Shown here piece after piece: positions 18,719-26,337 of a stretch of 45,634 bases of DNA. Made by a program: the position numbers and the translations under genes. The stretch comes from Candidatus Omnitrophota bacterium (GTDB taxonomy: Bacteria; Omnitrophota; Omnitrophia; Omnitrophales; Omnitrophaceae). Location of the stretch: the NCBI GenBank assembly GCA_029561555.1, contig JAKQXH010000012.1, positions 1 to 45,634 of the forward strand, given 5' to 3'. A model generated the notes under the pieces. It did not search any database and was not told the origin of the DNA. It saw only the letters and a list, made by a program, of their open reading frames with translations. Position 1 is the stretch's first letter. Each line of letters begins with the position of its first letter.

Positions 18719-18982
18719 ATGACGCAGGGGGCTCTGAAACTTCTGAATATCGGCTTCAAAAATTCGGTTGCCCAGGGGCGGATCGTTGCGATCATTTCCG
18801 CCGAAAGTTCTCCGATGCGGCGGCTCAAAGAGGAAGCCAAACGCGCGGGGCGGCTGGTGGACGGGACGAACGGAAGAAAAACCCGAAGCGTTCTCGTGAC
18901 GGACAGCAACCACATTATTCTGTCAAGCGTGGAACCGGAAACGCTGCTGGCGCGCGTGCAGGGGGTTTCCGATGAGAGCTAA
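18719..18982 (+). CDS. remA: RemA/DUF370 family DNA-binding regulator
   Basis: The 87-residue protein carries the DUF370 pattern: [20 protein letters not shown], then S-S-P-M-R-R-L, then [13 protein letters not shown] [18 protein letters not shown]. In B. subtilis RemA activates matrix genes and binds DNA as a ring-shaped oligomer; outside Firmicutes its role is less clear, but it is often found between yicC and gmk, as here. It starts 3 bp after yicC and overlaps gmk by 11 bp, so translation is coupled. The arginines and lysines of the conserved core are present. Confidence 0.9.
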   Translation: MTQGALKLLNIGFKNSVAQGRIVAIISAESSPMRRLKEEAKRAGRLVDGTNGRKTRSVLVTDSNHIILSSVEPETLLARVQGVSDES

Positions 18983-19541
18983 AGGCGCGCGAAGAGGAAC
19001 GGTCGTCGTCATTTCCGCGCCGTCAGGATGCGGGAAGACGACCGTCATCAATCGGTTGCTTGCAAGGAATCCGGGATGGAGGCGGTCGGTTTCCGTGACG
19101 ACCCGGAAGCCCCGTAACGGGGAGGTTCCCGGGGAAGATTATTTCTTCGTGTCCCGAAAGGAATTTCTATCGGAACGGCGAAAAAAGAATTTTCTTGAAT
19201 GGGCCGAAGTGTTCGGCGAGTATTACGGCACGCCTAGGCCTTATGTCCTGAACCAGCTCTACGGCGGGAGACATGTCATCTTGGCGATCGATATTTACGG
19301 AGCGCGGGCGGTCCGGAAGCAAATCCGGTGTCTCTCGATTTTTCTAATGCCGCCGTCACTGGATGACCTCGAAAAAAGACTCCGCAGGCGCCGGAGCGAT
19401 TCCGTTCGGGCGATTCGTGAGCGGCTCGCCCATGCGCAGTTTGAGATCGCCTGCGCAAAAGAATACGATTATGTGGTCGTGAACGGCGAAATTGATGTGG
19501 CGGTTCGCGCAATCGAAGATATTACAAAAAGTCAAAGGTAA
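18972..19541 (+). CDS. gmk: Guanylate kinase
   Basis: The 189-residue enzyme phosphorylates GMP to GDP with ATP. The P-loop is [10 protein letters not shown] (residues 15-24). The GMP-binding segment is S-V-T-T-R-x-P-R-x-G-E-x-x-G-x-D-Y-F-F, visible at about residues 36-57. The lid and C-terminal helix ([14 protein letters not shown], then [12 protein letters not shown]) are in place. It overlaps remA by 11 bp and is followed by rpoZ, a very common order. The start could be a few codons later, because the first eight residues are basic and variable. Size and motifs are normal. Confidence 0.95.
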   Translation: MRAKGARRGTVVVISAPSGCGKTTVINRLLARNPGWRRSVSVTTRKPRNGEVPGEDYFFVSRKEFLSERRKKNFLEWAEVFGEYYGTPRPYVLNQLYGGRHVILAIDIYGARAVRKQIRCLSIFLMPPSLDDLEKRLRRRRSDSVRAIRERLAHAQFEIACAKEYDYVVVNGEIDVAVRAIEDITKSQR

Positions 19542-19578
19542 ACGGTTTCAATGAATCGTAAAAAGGAGGAGAAGAAGA

Positions 19579-19812
19579 ATGGCGTATATTCCGCTTGAAA
19601 AAATGCTTGCGAGCCATCCGAGCCTTTATAAGCTGGTGATGGCCGGATCGAAACGGGTATCGGAATTGCTTCAGGGCATTCAGCCGCTGATCAAGACGAA
19701 CTCAAAAAAGCTGACGACGATCGCCTTGGAAGAGATTGCCGCCGGAAAAGTCGCGTTTAAACCGGGCGAAGGGGCCGTTGATCCGGCGACAAGGAAAGGC
19801 GACGCTTCATGA
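19579..19812 (+). CDS. rpoZ: RNA polymerase omega subunit
   Basis: A 77-residue protein of the RpoZ family. The start MAYIPLEKM and the helical core (SLYKLVMAGSKRVSELLQG) are followed by KKLTTIALEEIAAGKVAF, the most conserved segment. It assists assembly of the beta' subunit into RNA polymerase. AAAAAGGAGG lies just upstream of the ATG. The last codons overlap coaC by 4 bp. It is slightly shorter than E. coli omega (91 residues), which is usual. Confidence 0.92.
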   Translation: MAYIPLEKMLASHPSLYKLVMAGSKRVSELLQGIQPLIKTNSKKLTTIALEEIAAGKVAFKPGEGAVDPATRKGDAS

Positions 19813-20351
19813 AAGACCGGCGCGTTCTGTTTTGCGTGACGGGCAGTATCGCGGCGTATCGGGTTTGTGATGTCATTTCCGAACTGAGGAAGCGGGAAGT
19901 TCAGGTCCGTGCGATGATGACGCGGCACGCGCTTGAATTTATCACTCCGCTGACTCTTTCGTCCCTCACGGGGCACAAGGTGTATCGGGAGCTCTTTGAC
20001 GAGCCCGAGGAAGGATTGGTCCATACCAGCCTGGCGGATTTTGCCGATTTGATCGTTGTGATGCCGGCCACGGCGAATTTCATAGCCCGGCTGGCCTGTG
20101 GTTTTGCCGATGACCTTCCGAGCTCCGTTATTTTAGCGAGCCGGGCAAAGGTTCTTTTGGTCCCGGCCATGAACGATCAAATGTATCAGAATCCTATGAC
20201 CCAGAAAAATCTGAAAACGCTTCGGGAGACGGGATTCGAATTTGAGGGACCGATCGAGGGGCATCTCGCCTGCGGGCGCCGGGGCGTCGGCCATATTGCT
20301 TCGCAGGAGAGTATCCTGAGGAAAATTTTGACGCTTATCGGAAACGCCTGA
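19809..20351 (+). CDS. coaC: Phosphopantothenoylcysteine decarboxylase (CoaC), separate protein
   Basis: The 180-residue flavoprotein decarboxylates 4'-phosphopantothenoylcysteine in coenzyme A synthesis. It has the N-terminal flavin-binding TGSIAAYR, the catalytic histidine H72 in VHTSLADFADL, the PATANFIARLACGFADDL block and the substrate-clamp motif PAMNDQMY (119-126). In most bacteria this domain is the N-terminal half of a fused CoaBC (Dfp). Here a stop codon ends it exactly at the domain border and CoaB begins 10 bp later in another frame. Both halves keep clean ends, so this looks like a real split and not a damaged gene. ATG overlaps the rpoZ stop. Confidence 0.92.
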   Translation: MKDRRVLFCVTGSIAAYRVCDVISELRKREVQVRAMMTRHALEFITPLTLSSLTGHKVYRELFDEPEEGLVHTSLADFADLIVVMPATANFIARLACGFADDLPSSVILASRAKVLLVPAMNDQMYQNPMTQKNLKTLRETGFEFEGPIEGHLACGRRGVGHIASQESILRKILTLIGNA

Positions 20352-20361
20352 CGGTTCAAAT

Positions 20362-20991
20362 ATGCGAGTGCTGATTGCTGCCGGCCCGACCCGCGAAATG
20401 ATTGATCCGATAAGATATATTTCCAACCTTTCGACGGGAAGGATGGGATTTGAATTGGCGAAAGAGTCCATCCGGCGAGGATACCCGACGACCCTGATTT
20501 CCGGGCCGACGAATTTTAAGGCGCCTCCCGGTGTCAAATGGATTTCGATTATTTCCTCTTCGGACCTTGAGCGGATGCTGCGGAAGTATTTTGACCGCTG
20601 CGATGTCTTGTTTATGCCGAGTGCCGTTTGTGATTTCAGGCCGCTTCATTATTCTCACCGAAAGGTCAGGCGGCGTTCTCCCCTTAAACTGACGATGGTT
20701 GCTACCCCGGATTTATTGAAAAAGCTGGCCCGGAAAAAAGCCGGGAGAACGGTCGTGGGCTTTTGTCTTGAGACGGAGAATTTAATTGAAAATGCCGGGA
20801 GAAAGCTGAGAGAGAAAAAGCTGGATTATATTGTGGCCAACCGGCACGGGAAAGGGAATCGGGCGTTCGGTGATTTGCCGACGACGGTTTTCATTTTGGG
20901 AAAAGACGGAAGTTCCCTGAGATTGGCCCGGATGACTAAAAAGGAAATTGCGAAAAGACTTTTGGACCGGGTTATCAGTCCGGAGAAATAA
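20362..20991 (+). CDS. coaB: Phosphopantothenate-cysteine ligase (CoaB), separate protein
   Basis: The 209-residue protein joins 4'-phosphopantothenate and cysteine with a nucleoside triphosphate. It starts MRVLIAAGPTREMIDPIRYI and has SNLSTGRMG (N22 matches the catalytic asparagine of E. coli Dfp). MPSAVCDF is followed by the basic stretch ending TMVATPDLL, and VANRHGKGNRAFGD corresponds to the usual A-N-D-x-x-x-x-x-x-G-F-G motif in altered form. No ribosome-binding site is seen before the ATG; translation may be coupled to coaC 10 bp upstream. It closes the yicC operon. The lysine motif and the AND motif are somewhat diverged, but the reading frame is intact. Confidence 0.9.
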   Translation: MRVLIAAGPTREMIDPIRYISNLSTGRMGFELAKESIRRGYPTTLISGPTNFKAPPGVKWISIISSSDLERMLRKYFDRCDVLFMPSAVCDFRPLHYSHRKVRRRSPLKLTMVATPDLLKKLARKKAGRTVVGFCLETENLIENAGRKLREKKLDYIVANRHGKGNRAFGDLPTTVFILGKDGSSLRLARMTKKEIAKRLLDRVISPEK

Positions 20992-21204
20992 GGGTTTCTT
21001 TTGAACCCGTACAGCTTTCTCATAGAAAAATTATTGGCGGCAGAGTACAATACCTTTTCTTATTTTAAAAATTTCATGGATTGCGGAATGGAATGAGGCA
21101 AATCATGATTGCGAGCTTGCTTCGGGGCGGTGGTTTTCCGGTCCGAAGGCCCTAGCAGAAGATCGGATTGATATTTACGGTTGTGCTGAGATGAAGCCAT
21201 ATAG

Positions 21205-21279
21205 GGCACGGTAGCCAAGTGGCAAGGCGAGAGTCTGCAAAACTCTTATACGCCGGTTCGATTCCGGCCCGTGCCTCCA
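21205..21279 (+). tRNA. tRNA-Cys (anticodon GCA)
   Basis: A complete cloverleaf: acceptor stem GGCACGG pairs with CCGTGCC, the anticodon loop TCTGCAAAA carries GCA, and the T stem GCCGG/CCGGC flanks TTCGATT. The discriminator base is T (U73), as expected for cysteine tRNA, and the CCA end is encoded. It lies in a 694-bp stretch without protein genes. The 213 bp before it (20992-21204) show no gene and only a weak hairpin at 20992-21009. Confidence 0.96.
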
Positions 21280-21418
21280 TCAATCAATGCAAAATGAAAA
21301 ATTGAAAATGCAAAATTCGAAATGTAACCTCCGAAAATAAAAATGCACTATTTGGATAAAATAGATTTCTTGTGATGTCCTTTAATTTTGCATTTAGCAT
21401 TTTGAATCTTGGATTGAT
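21279..21418. repeat. MITE-like imperfect inverted repeat
   Basis: The arm at 21279-21317 (starting ATCAATCAATGCAAAATG) is the imperfect reverse complement of 21384-21418 (ending CTTGGATTGAT). Arms of 35-39 bp are rich in ATGCAAAATT-like words. The centre is AT-rich and has no reading frame. The first base touches the CCA end of tRNA-Cys. The shape is that of a small non-autonomous element or a folding intergenic repeat; no target-site duplication is obvious. Confidence 0.6.
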
Positions 21419-21421
21419 TTT

Positions 21422-21484
21422 GCCGGAGTGGCGGCCGAAACTTCATAGTTTCGGCACTCCGCGCGGAACTTGCTGGTTCCGCGC
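21422..21484. repeat. Copy of tRNA-Leu 5' end followed by two hairpins
   Basis: GCCGGAGTGGCGG at 21422-21434 is identical to the first 13 bases of the tRNA-Leu gene at 21551-21563, and the flanking upstream TGATTT-like bases also match. It runs directly into a 9-bp stem hairpin (GCCGAAACT/AGTTTCGGC, 21434-21455, loop TCAT). A second 9-bp stem hairpin follows (GCGCGGAAC/GTTCCGCGC, 21461-21484, loop of 6). Confidence 0.7.
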
Positions 21485-21550
21485 TACGGAATCGGCATCA
21501 TCTGTTTTGAAGAAATTCCTGGTAATTTATTTTTGAATCGTTGCTGATTT

Positions 21551-21636
21551 GCCGGAGTGGCGGAATTGGCAGACGCCCAGGACTTAAAATCCTGTGGAGA
21601 GAAATCTCCGTGCCGGTTCGAGCCCGGCCTCCGGCA
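21551..21636 (+). tRNA. tRNA-Leu (anticodon TAA)
   Basis: Acceptor stem GCCGGAG pairs with CTCCGGC. The anticodon arm CAGGA-CTTAAAA-TCCTG carries TAA at 21585-21587. A long variable arm (GGAGAGAAATCTCC) and T stem GCCGG/CCGGC identify a class II tRNA. The discriminator base is A. CCA is not encoded, unlike in the neighbouring tRNA-Cys. Confidence 0.96.
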
Positions 21637-21685
21637 GTGAATTTGTCCAAAACAAAATAACCCCGTCGCAAATCGATACAAATAA

Positions 21686-22381
21686 ATGGGATTCCGGCCT
21701 TTCGAAATGACCGCGCTCAATCCGTTTCAGATAGGGATTTCCGTCAGGAAGCAAGTTGTTTGGTTGTGCGTATGTTGTTTGCTGCTTTCGGGATGCAGAA
21801 ATTATGAGATCACCGATTTGGGAAGCAGCTTGATCGGGGAAGAAAAACCGGAAAATACATTGCCTCTGACCGTCGGGATTGTGCATGAAAAAGACCAATC
21901 ATCCTTGAATAATGCGGAATCGAGCGTCGAAGTCACCTTTTGTTTTGCCAATGTTCTGGCACAATCCCGTCTGTTTGATAAAGTCATTTATCCTTTTTTT
22001 CCAAAGAAAGATCTTTCCGATCTTATCCTTCGCGTTGATTTTGAAAGAAACTTCGATTTGCATCGGGGATTCAACGTAAGCCAAAATCTGCTTTTACTGG
22101 CTTCCTGTTTCTTGCTGAGCGCTTTTCTGAAGCTGAAAGTTGATTATGAAATCCGGGGAACGGTTCGCGTGCTGCATGACGGTCGGGAGTTCCGGATCTA
22201 TCACAGCGAAGCCGGCTGTCGGGCACGGATGAATTTTTTTGCACCTGTGGAGAAAACCGCGGATACGTTGTCCGATCAGACAATGCGAAGGATTTCCCGG
22301 GAATTGACGCAGGCTTTCTTGAAAGATCAGGCTCTTTATCTCGGCCTTGCGGTGAAAGATGCGGGGTCCGGGGAAAGATGA
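21686..22381 (+). CDS. Predicted lipoprotein of unknown function
   Basis: The 231-residue protein has a basic stretch (V-R-K) and hydrophobic core leading to a lipobox, LLLSGC, with the lipidated cysteine at residue 37 if the first ATG is used. A start at 21707 would shorten the leader by seven residues; neither has a good ribosome-binding site. The mature part has a predicted strand-rich region and a second hydrophobic segment near residues 130-150 (NLLLLASCFLLSAFL). The overall look is of a periplasmic or outer-membrane lipoprotein, but I recognise no family. It stands alone after tRNA-Leu, and its stop is 14 bp from the convergent end of the type II secretion operon. Confidence 0.65.
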   Translation: MGFRPFEMTALNPFQIGISVRKQVVWLCVCCLLLSGCRNYEITDLGSSLIGEEKPENTLPLTVGIVHEKDQSSLNNAESSVEVTFCFANVLAQSRLFDKVIYPFFPKKDLSDLILRVDFERNFDLHRGFNVSQNLLLLASCFLLSAFLKLKVDYEIRGTVRVLHDGREFRIYHSEAGCRARMNFFAPVEKTADTLSDQTMRRISRELTQAFLKDQALYLGLAVKDAGSGER

Positions 22382-22395
22382 TTCCGGTAGCCGCT

Positions 22396-22680
22396 TTATT
22401 TTTCGGGTTTTGAAGAGGGCTTGTTTTCCAGTGCTTCCAGCCGCTTGGAAAATTCTTCCAGTTTTTCCTCGATCGCCTTCAGCTTGTCGCCCAAATAATC
22501 TCGGGAGTGTTCGATGTAGCGGCGATTCTCTTCTTCGCGTACCGGGCGGTCTTCTTCGACCTGAACGACCACGCTGGAAGCCGCATCTTTGGTCTTTTCG
22601 TCAAAAAGGCTTTCGCATTGCGCGGAACCGGCCGACAGCAAAATCATCGGGAAGACACAAAGTCCAATTAGGGATTTCAT
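22396..22680 (-). CDS. Small secreted coiled-coil protein, last gene of T2SS operon
   Basis: The 94-residue protein has a signal peptide (MKSLIGLCVFPMILLSAGSA, cleavage predicted before Q21). An acidic middle follows and a helix with heptad pattern at about residues 55-85 (YLGDKLKAIEEKLEEFSKRL), then a short lysine-rich tail. Its ATG overlaps the gspE stop codon (ATGA), so it is translated with the secretion ATPase although it should be periplasmic. No known type II secretion component has this form. It might be a periplasmic accessory or assembly factor; that is inference from position. Confidence 0.75.
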   Translation of the reverse strand: MKSLIGLCVFPMILLSAGSAQCESLFDEKTKDAASSVVVQVEEDRPVREEENRRYIEHSRDYLGDKLKAIEEKLEEFSKRLEALENKPSSKPEK

Positions 22681-24380
22681 TCGTTTCCTCCTTCGGTTCG
22701 GGTGACTCGGAGGACTTCTCCGGCCGTCGTGATGCCGCCGCCCGCTTTTTCAAAACCGTCTTCGATAAGGCCTTTCATGCCTTTGTTAAGGGCAAGCTGA
22801 CGGATTTCGGGGGAGGGAACGCGTTTGATAATCAAATCCCTCAGTTCATCGTCGATCATCATGAGTTCGTGAATGGAAGTCCTCCCGTGAAATCCGGTTC
22901 CTTTGCAGGCTTCGCAGCCCTCTCCTTCCCAGAAGGGAAGCAGATGAAATTCCGGCGGGATTTCTTCCAGGAAAGCCGGGGATTTTTCTTTGACCGGCCG
23001 TTTGCATTTGGGGCAGATGACCCGCACAAGACGCTGAGCGATCACCGCGATGACGCTGGACGAGACTAGGTAAGGCTCGATTCCCATGTCCAACAACCTT
23101 GCGATGGCACCGGGAGCGTCATTGGTGTGAAGAGTCGAGAAGACAAGATGCCCCGTCAGGGCCGTCCGGATGGTGATTTCCGCGGTTTCTTGATCGCGGA
23201 CTTCCCCCACCATGATGACGTCCGGATCATGGCGCAGCACGTGCCGGAGTCCCTGAGAAAAACTCAGGCCAATTTTGGGGTGGACCTGGATTTGGACGAC
23301 TCCCTTCAACTGATATTCGATGGGGTCCTCGATCGTGATGATTTTCCGTTTGTGGTCGTTGAGTTTCGCGAGGCAGGCGTAAAGCGTGGTGGTCTTCCCG
23401 CTCCCCGTCGGTCCCGTCAGGAGAATAATTCCGTAAGGGTTTTTCAGCAGGTGCTGAAGATTTTTCTGGTTTTCCGGTTCAAATCCCAGTTTTTCGATCT
23501 GCAGCAACTGAGTGGGAGATAAAAGCCGGACGACGATCGCTTCGCCGTAAGTGGTTGGCAGCACGGAAATCCGGAGATCGATTTCCCCTCCATGGCTCCG
23601 GATTTTGATGCGACCGTCCTGCGGAAGCCGTTTTTCGGCGATGTCCAGGTTGGCCATAACTTTGATCCGGGAGATGATGTTCGCCTGATATTGCTTGATG
23701 GCGGAAGGGATATTGGCATCCTGCAAAATTCCGTCGATCCGGTAACGGATGCGCAGTTCGTCTTCGTACGGTTCGAAATGAATGTCCGTCGCGCGGGACT
23801 TCTGGGCGTCCAGCAGGAGCTGATTCACGAGTTTGACGACGGAATCTTCGGAGCTTTTGGAGTCCAGGACTTGAGCAACCTGCCCGGAGGGAATCTCGGC
23901 ACGGGATTTCCCCTTTCCTCCCATTCGGTCCAGTGTCTCCGCGCCGAGCCCATAATGAGCGTCAAGTCCTTCTAGAATCTGGTTTTCATGACCGATGGCG
24001 ATTTCAATTTCGCAACCGAGCAGGGTCGGGAGTTCGTCGAAAAGCCGGTTGTCGAGCGGATCCGCGACCAGGACCGTGAGTTTTCCTTTTTTGAGGGAGA
24101 CCGGCAGCGCTTTATAGTGAAACGCAAGTTTTGCCGGGACTTTTTTGACGGCCGCTTCCTCGATCGAACATTGCCGGAGATTCAGATAAGGGATTCCAAG
24201 CTGGTCGGACAAGACTTCAAGCAGCTTAAGTTCGTCGATGTAACCTTTATGCACCAGGATGGCCCCCAGATATTGACGCGTTTTTTCTTGGATTTTCAGG
24301 CACTCGTCAATGTGGGCCAGACTGACGTATCCTTTTTTGATTAAAAGTTCTCCAACCAGGTAATCTTTTTTTCTGATCAT
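22677..24380 (-). CDS. gspE: Type II secretion / type IV pilus assembly ATPase
   Basis: The 567-residue cytoplasmic ATPase powers pseudopilus assembly. An N-terminal MshEN/GSPII_E_N region (about 1-145) links to the inner-membrane GspL-like protein. The catalytic part has Walker A GPTGSGKT (323-330), Walker B with E393 (VIMVGEVRD), an Asp box and a His box (STLHTND). The zinc-binding cysteines C456, C459, C489 and C492 (CPKCKRP and CEACKGTGFHGR) are present. The start overlaps the gspM stop by 4 bp. All catalytic motifs are intact. Placement at the end of the operon differs from the classical gspC-D-E-F order. Confidence 0.95.
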   Translation of the reverse strand: MIRKKDYLVGELLIKKGYVSLAHIDECLKIQEKTRQYLGAILVHKGYIDELKLLEVLSDQLGIPYLNLRQCSIEEAAVKKVPAKLAFHYKALPVSLKKGKLTVLVADPLDNRLFDELPTLLGCEIEIAIGHENQILEGLDAHYGLGAETLDRMGGKGKSRAEIPSGQVAQVLDSKSSEDSVVKLVNQLLLDAQKSRATDIHFEPYEDELRIRYRIDGILQDANIPSAIKQYQANIISRIKVMANLDIAEKRLPQDGRIKIRSHGGEIDLRISVLPTTYGEAIVVRLLSPTQLLQIEKLGFEPENQKNLQHLLKNPYGIILLTGPTGSGKTTTLYACLAKLNDHKRKIITIEDPIEYQLKGVVQIQVHPKIGLSFSQGLRHVLRHDPDVIMVGEVRDQETAEITIRTALTGHLVFSTLHTNDAPGAIARLLDMGIEPYLVSSSVIAVIAQRLVRVICPKCKRPVKEKSPAFLEEIPPEFHLLPFWEGEGCEACKGTGFHGRTSIHELMMIDDELRDLIIKRVPSPEIRQLALNKGMKGLIEDGFEKAGGGITTAGEVLRVTRTEGGNE

Positions 24381-24961
24381 TTTGGCGTTTCCCGTAGAAG
24401 TGAAATTTCCAGTTCCGCTTTGAGTTGCAGGGCCATAGGGGATTTTTGAGCCAGCCGGAGCCGTTCAAGTTTCAGGAACTCCGGAAGCGACAGAACTTTG
24501 TACAAAAAGCGTGAAATCCCGCCGATGTCCCCCTCCAGTTCCGCTTCCATTCCCAGAAACTGCTTGTCGTCCGGCTGAGCCTGGGGCATGGGGCGGATAT
24601 GGTTTAAAATAAGATTCTCTTCTTTTGCCAGCCGTTCGATTGTGCCGGCCAGTTGTCCCATCTTTTCTTCCGGGTTCCGGATTTCCGGCGGACGAGGCGG
24701 CATTTTTTTGTAGGCGGCCAGGAATTCGCCGGATTTTTCAAGAACGCCCCGCTCGTAACTCAAATTGCTTCGGATCGAATCGATTTCCGATTGGAGACCG
24801 GAAATCCGAAGCGAGAGGGATCTTGCCGCAAACAGGGACGCAAGCAAAATGAGGACGCCTCCGGCCCAGAAGAGGAGGTGTTCCCGACCGGCAGAGGCGA
24901 AGATGCCCCGGATTGCCTGCAGCTTGGATTCTTTATCCGGCGGGGTCATGGGCGGGGCCAC
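24377..24961 (-). CDS. GspM/PilO-like inner-membrane platform protein
   Basis: The 194-residue protein has a short cytoplasmic N-terminus and one membrane helix (about 28-48). A periplasmic coiled-coil (about 49-85) and a ferredoxin-like C-terminal domain (about 100-190) complete the usual PilO/GspM layout. Sequence conservation in this family is low, so the call rests on topology, length and position between the GspL-like gene and gspE. It should dimerise with the GspL-like protein in the inner-membrane platform. It overlaps both neighbours (16 bp with gspL, 4 bp with gspE). Confidence 0.75.
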   Translation of the reverse strand: MAPPMTPPDKESKLQAIRGIFASAGREHLLFWAGGVLILLASLFAARSLSLRISGLQSEIDSIRSNLSYERGVLEKSGEFLAAYKKMPPRPPEIRNPEEKMGQLAGTIERLAKEENLILNHIRPMPQAQPDDKQFLGMEAELEGDIGGISRFLYKVLSLPEFLKLERLRLAQKSPMALQLKAELEISLLRETPK

Positions 24962-26337
24962 TCCGTTTTTACGGGAACGGCCGAAATTTGGAATTCGAAA
25001 TATTCCCGTCCCGATTGTTTCCTTCGCGTCGAAAAATCAAAGTCCGCTTTTGAAATATACGGTAGCTTCCGGATTTCCTTCAGGAATCGCAGAATGGATT
25101 CATGATTGTCTCCGACTCCGCGAAGCTGGAAACCGGTTTCCTGAGTGTATTCAAATTGAGTCAGGGAAATTCCCTGGGGAAGAGTGCCCGGAAGACTCGA
25201 GAGAAATTCCAAAGGGATTGTTTTTTCTTTCTGGAATTCCTGATAGAACTTGATTTCGTGAGCAATCCGAAGGACTTTCTTCGCATCCGGGGAGAGCTCC
25301 CGCCAGAATTTTTCGAGTTTGGCTTTGTAAATTTCTTTGGCCGATAAATCCAGCCATAACGATGACAAGCTGAAAAGAATGAAAGCCGCTCCAAACGTAA
25401 GAATTTGCCGGGCCAGCCGTGCCTTTCTCCGGATTTGCTGTTTTTTCCGGATGTCTTCGGATGAAAGCCCCGTCTGTTCCGGCGGGATGGGAGCCGTCAA
25501 GAAGGTTTCAACACTTTTTCTCGGATGGAGTCCCGGTTTAACCGGCGAAGGTAGTCTTTGAACGGAGAGCTCGGTTTTTTTGGAAATCCATTCCGGGAAT
25601 GAGTCGTTGGTATCGGCTCCGGCGATCAGAAGAGCAAGAGGTTTTTCGAAATTTTCCTTTTCGGAAAGTCCCGCCAGTGAATCGAATTCCCGTAGCAGAT
25701 CTTCCGGTGTTTCCAGAATGCCGGCCAGGTCTTTTTTAATCAGACGGGTGTGTAAAATGTTCTTGCCGTGCAACAGTAATAATTCGGATTCTCTTTCGTC
25801 CAATTGAAGCAAGAGGGCCGTTTCGGGGGTTGAATGCCGGTTTTTGAATGACTGATACGCGCAGCAGAGCGCCTGTGAAGAAGATAAAATCAGATCAGGA
25901 ACATAATCCAACAGGTGCAGGACCTCAAGTTTTGACTGCACATTGCTTTTGAGGGCCCACAGAATGCGGATTTCGGTGTTATGATCTTCTAGAGGCCGGC
26001 AAGACGCGATGACGTAGACGATTTCATTCAGGGTGTAGGGGATTTCCTGCGGGAGTCTGAGTTCGATCAGTTTGAAGATCTCTTCCGGATCGGGAGAAGG
26101 GAGCTTCAGCGTCCGGCTCAACATTTCCTGGCGGGGCAGGATTAAAGTGACCCGGGAGGGCTTCTTGGGAAGATCATGCTTTATTTCGATTAATTTCTGG
26201 GGATCGAAAAGAAATTCACCCGAGCGGATTCGTGTCCGGCCCAGTATCGTTTCCAAGTGAGCCCAGTAAACGGTTTCGCCTTCCATGAAGATGTTCAGAT
26301 CGGAAGAATACATTTTCGAAAAAAGGTCCCGGCTCAT
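24946..26337 (-). CDS. GspL-like protein (PilM-PilN fusion type)
   Basis: The 463-residue protein combines a cytoplasmic actin-like PilM/GspL domain (about 1-300) with one membrane helix near residues 315-332 and a PilN-like periplasmic ferredoxin-like domain (about 350-455). In the second part LSSLPGTLPQGISLTQFEY matches the PilN core. It connects the GspE ATPase to the periplasmic part of the secretion platform. The gene overlaps gspK by 4 bp and gspM by 16 bp. The nucleotide-binding motifs of true PilM are not clear, as is usual for GspL. Confidence 0.8.
   Translation of the reverse strand: MSRDLFSKMYSSDLNIFMEGETVYWAHLETILGRTRIRSGEFLFDPQKLIEIKHDLPKKPSRVTLILPRQEMLSRTLKLPSPDPEEIFKLIELRLPQEIPYTLNEIVYVIASCRPLEDHNTEIRILWALKSNVQSKLEVLHLLDYVPDLILSSSQALCCAYQSFKNRHSTPETALLLQLDERESELLLLHGKNILHTRLIKKDLAGILETPEDLLREFDSLAGLSEKENFEKPLALLIAGADTNDSFPEWISKKTELSVQRLPSPVKPGLHPRKSVETFLTAPIPPEQTGLSSEDIRKKQQIRRKARLARQILTFGAAFILFSLSSLWLDLSAKEIYKAKLEKFWRELSPDAKKVLRIAHEIKFYQEFQKEKTIPLEFLSSLPGTLPQGISLTQFEYTQETGFQLRGVGDNHESILRFLKEIRKLPYISKADFDFSTRRKQSGREYFEFQISAVPVKTEWPRP

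Noticed and set aside
20362..20991. coaB as a pseudogene fragment broken from coaC
   Set aside because: Both products have complete domains with natural ends and key residues, so a genuine split is the simpler reading.
21121..21204. Possible SRP (4.5S) RNA fragment near CCGGTCCGAAGGCCC
   Set aside because: The invariant AGGTCCGGAAGGAAGCAG apical loop is not present and no long flanking helix forms.
22359..23069. 236-residue + strand frame opposite gspE and the coiled-coil gene
   Set aside because: Phe/Arg-rich antisense translation with no recognisable pattern; gspE has all catalytic motifs on the other strand.
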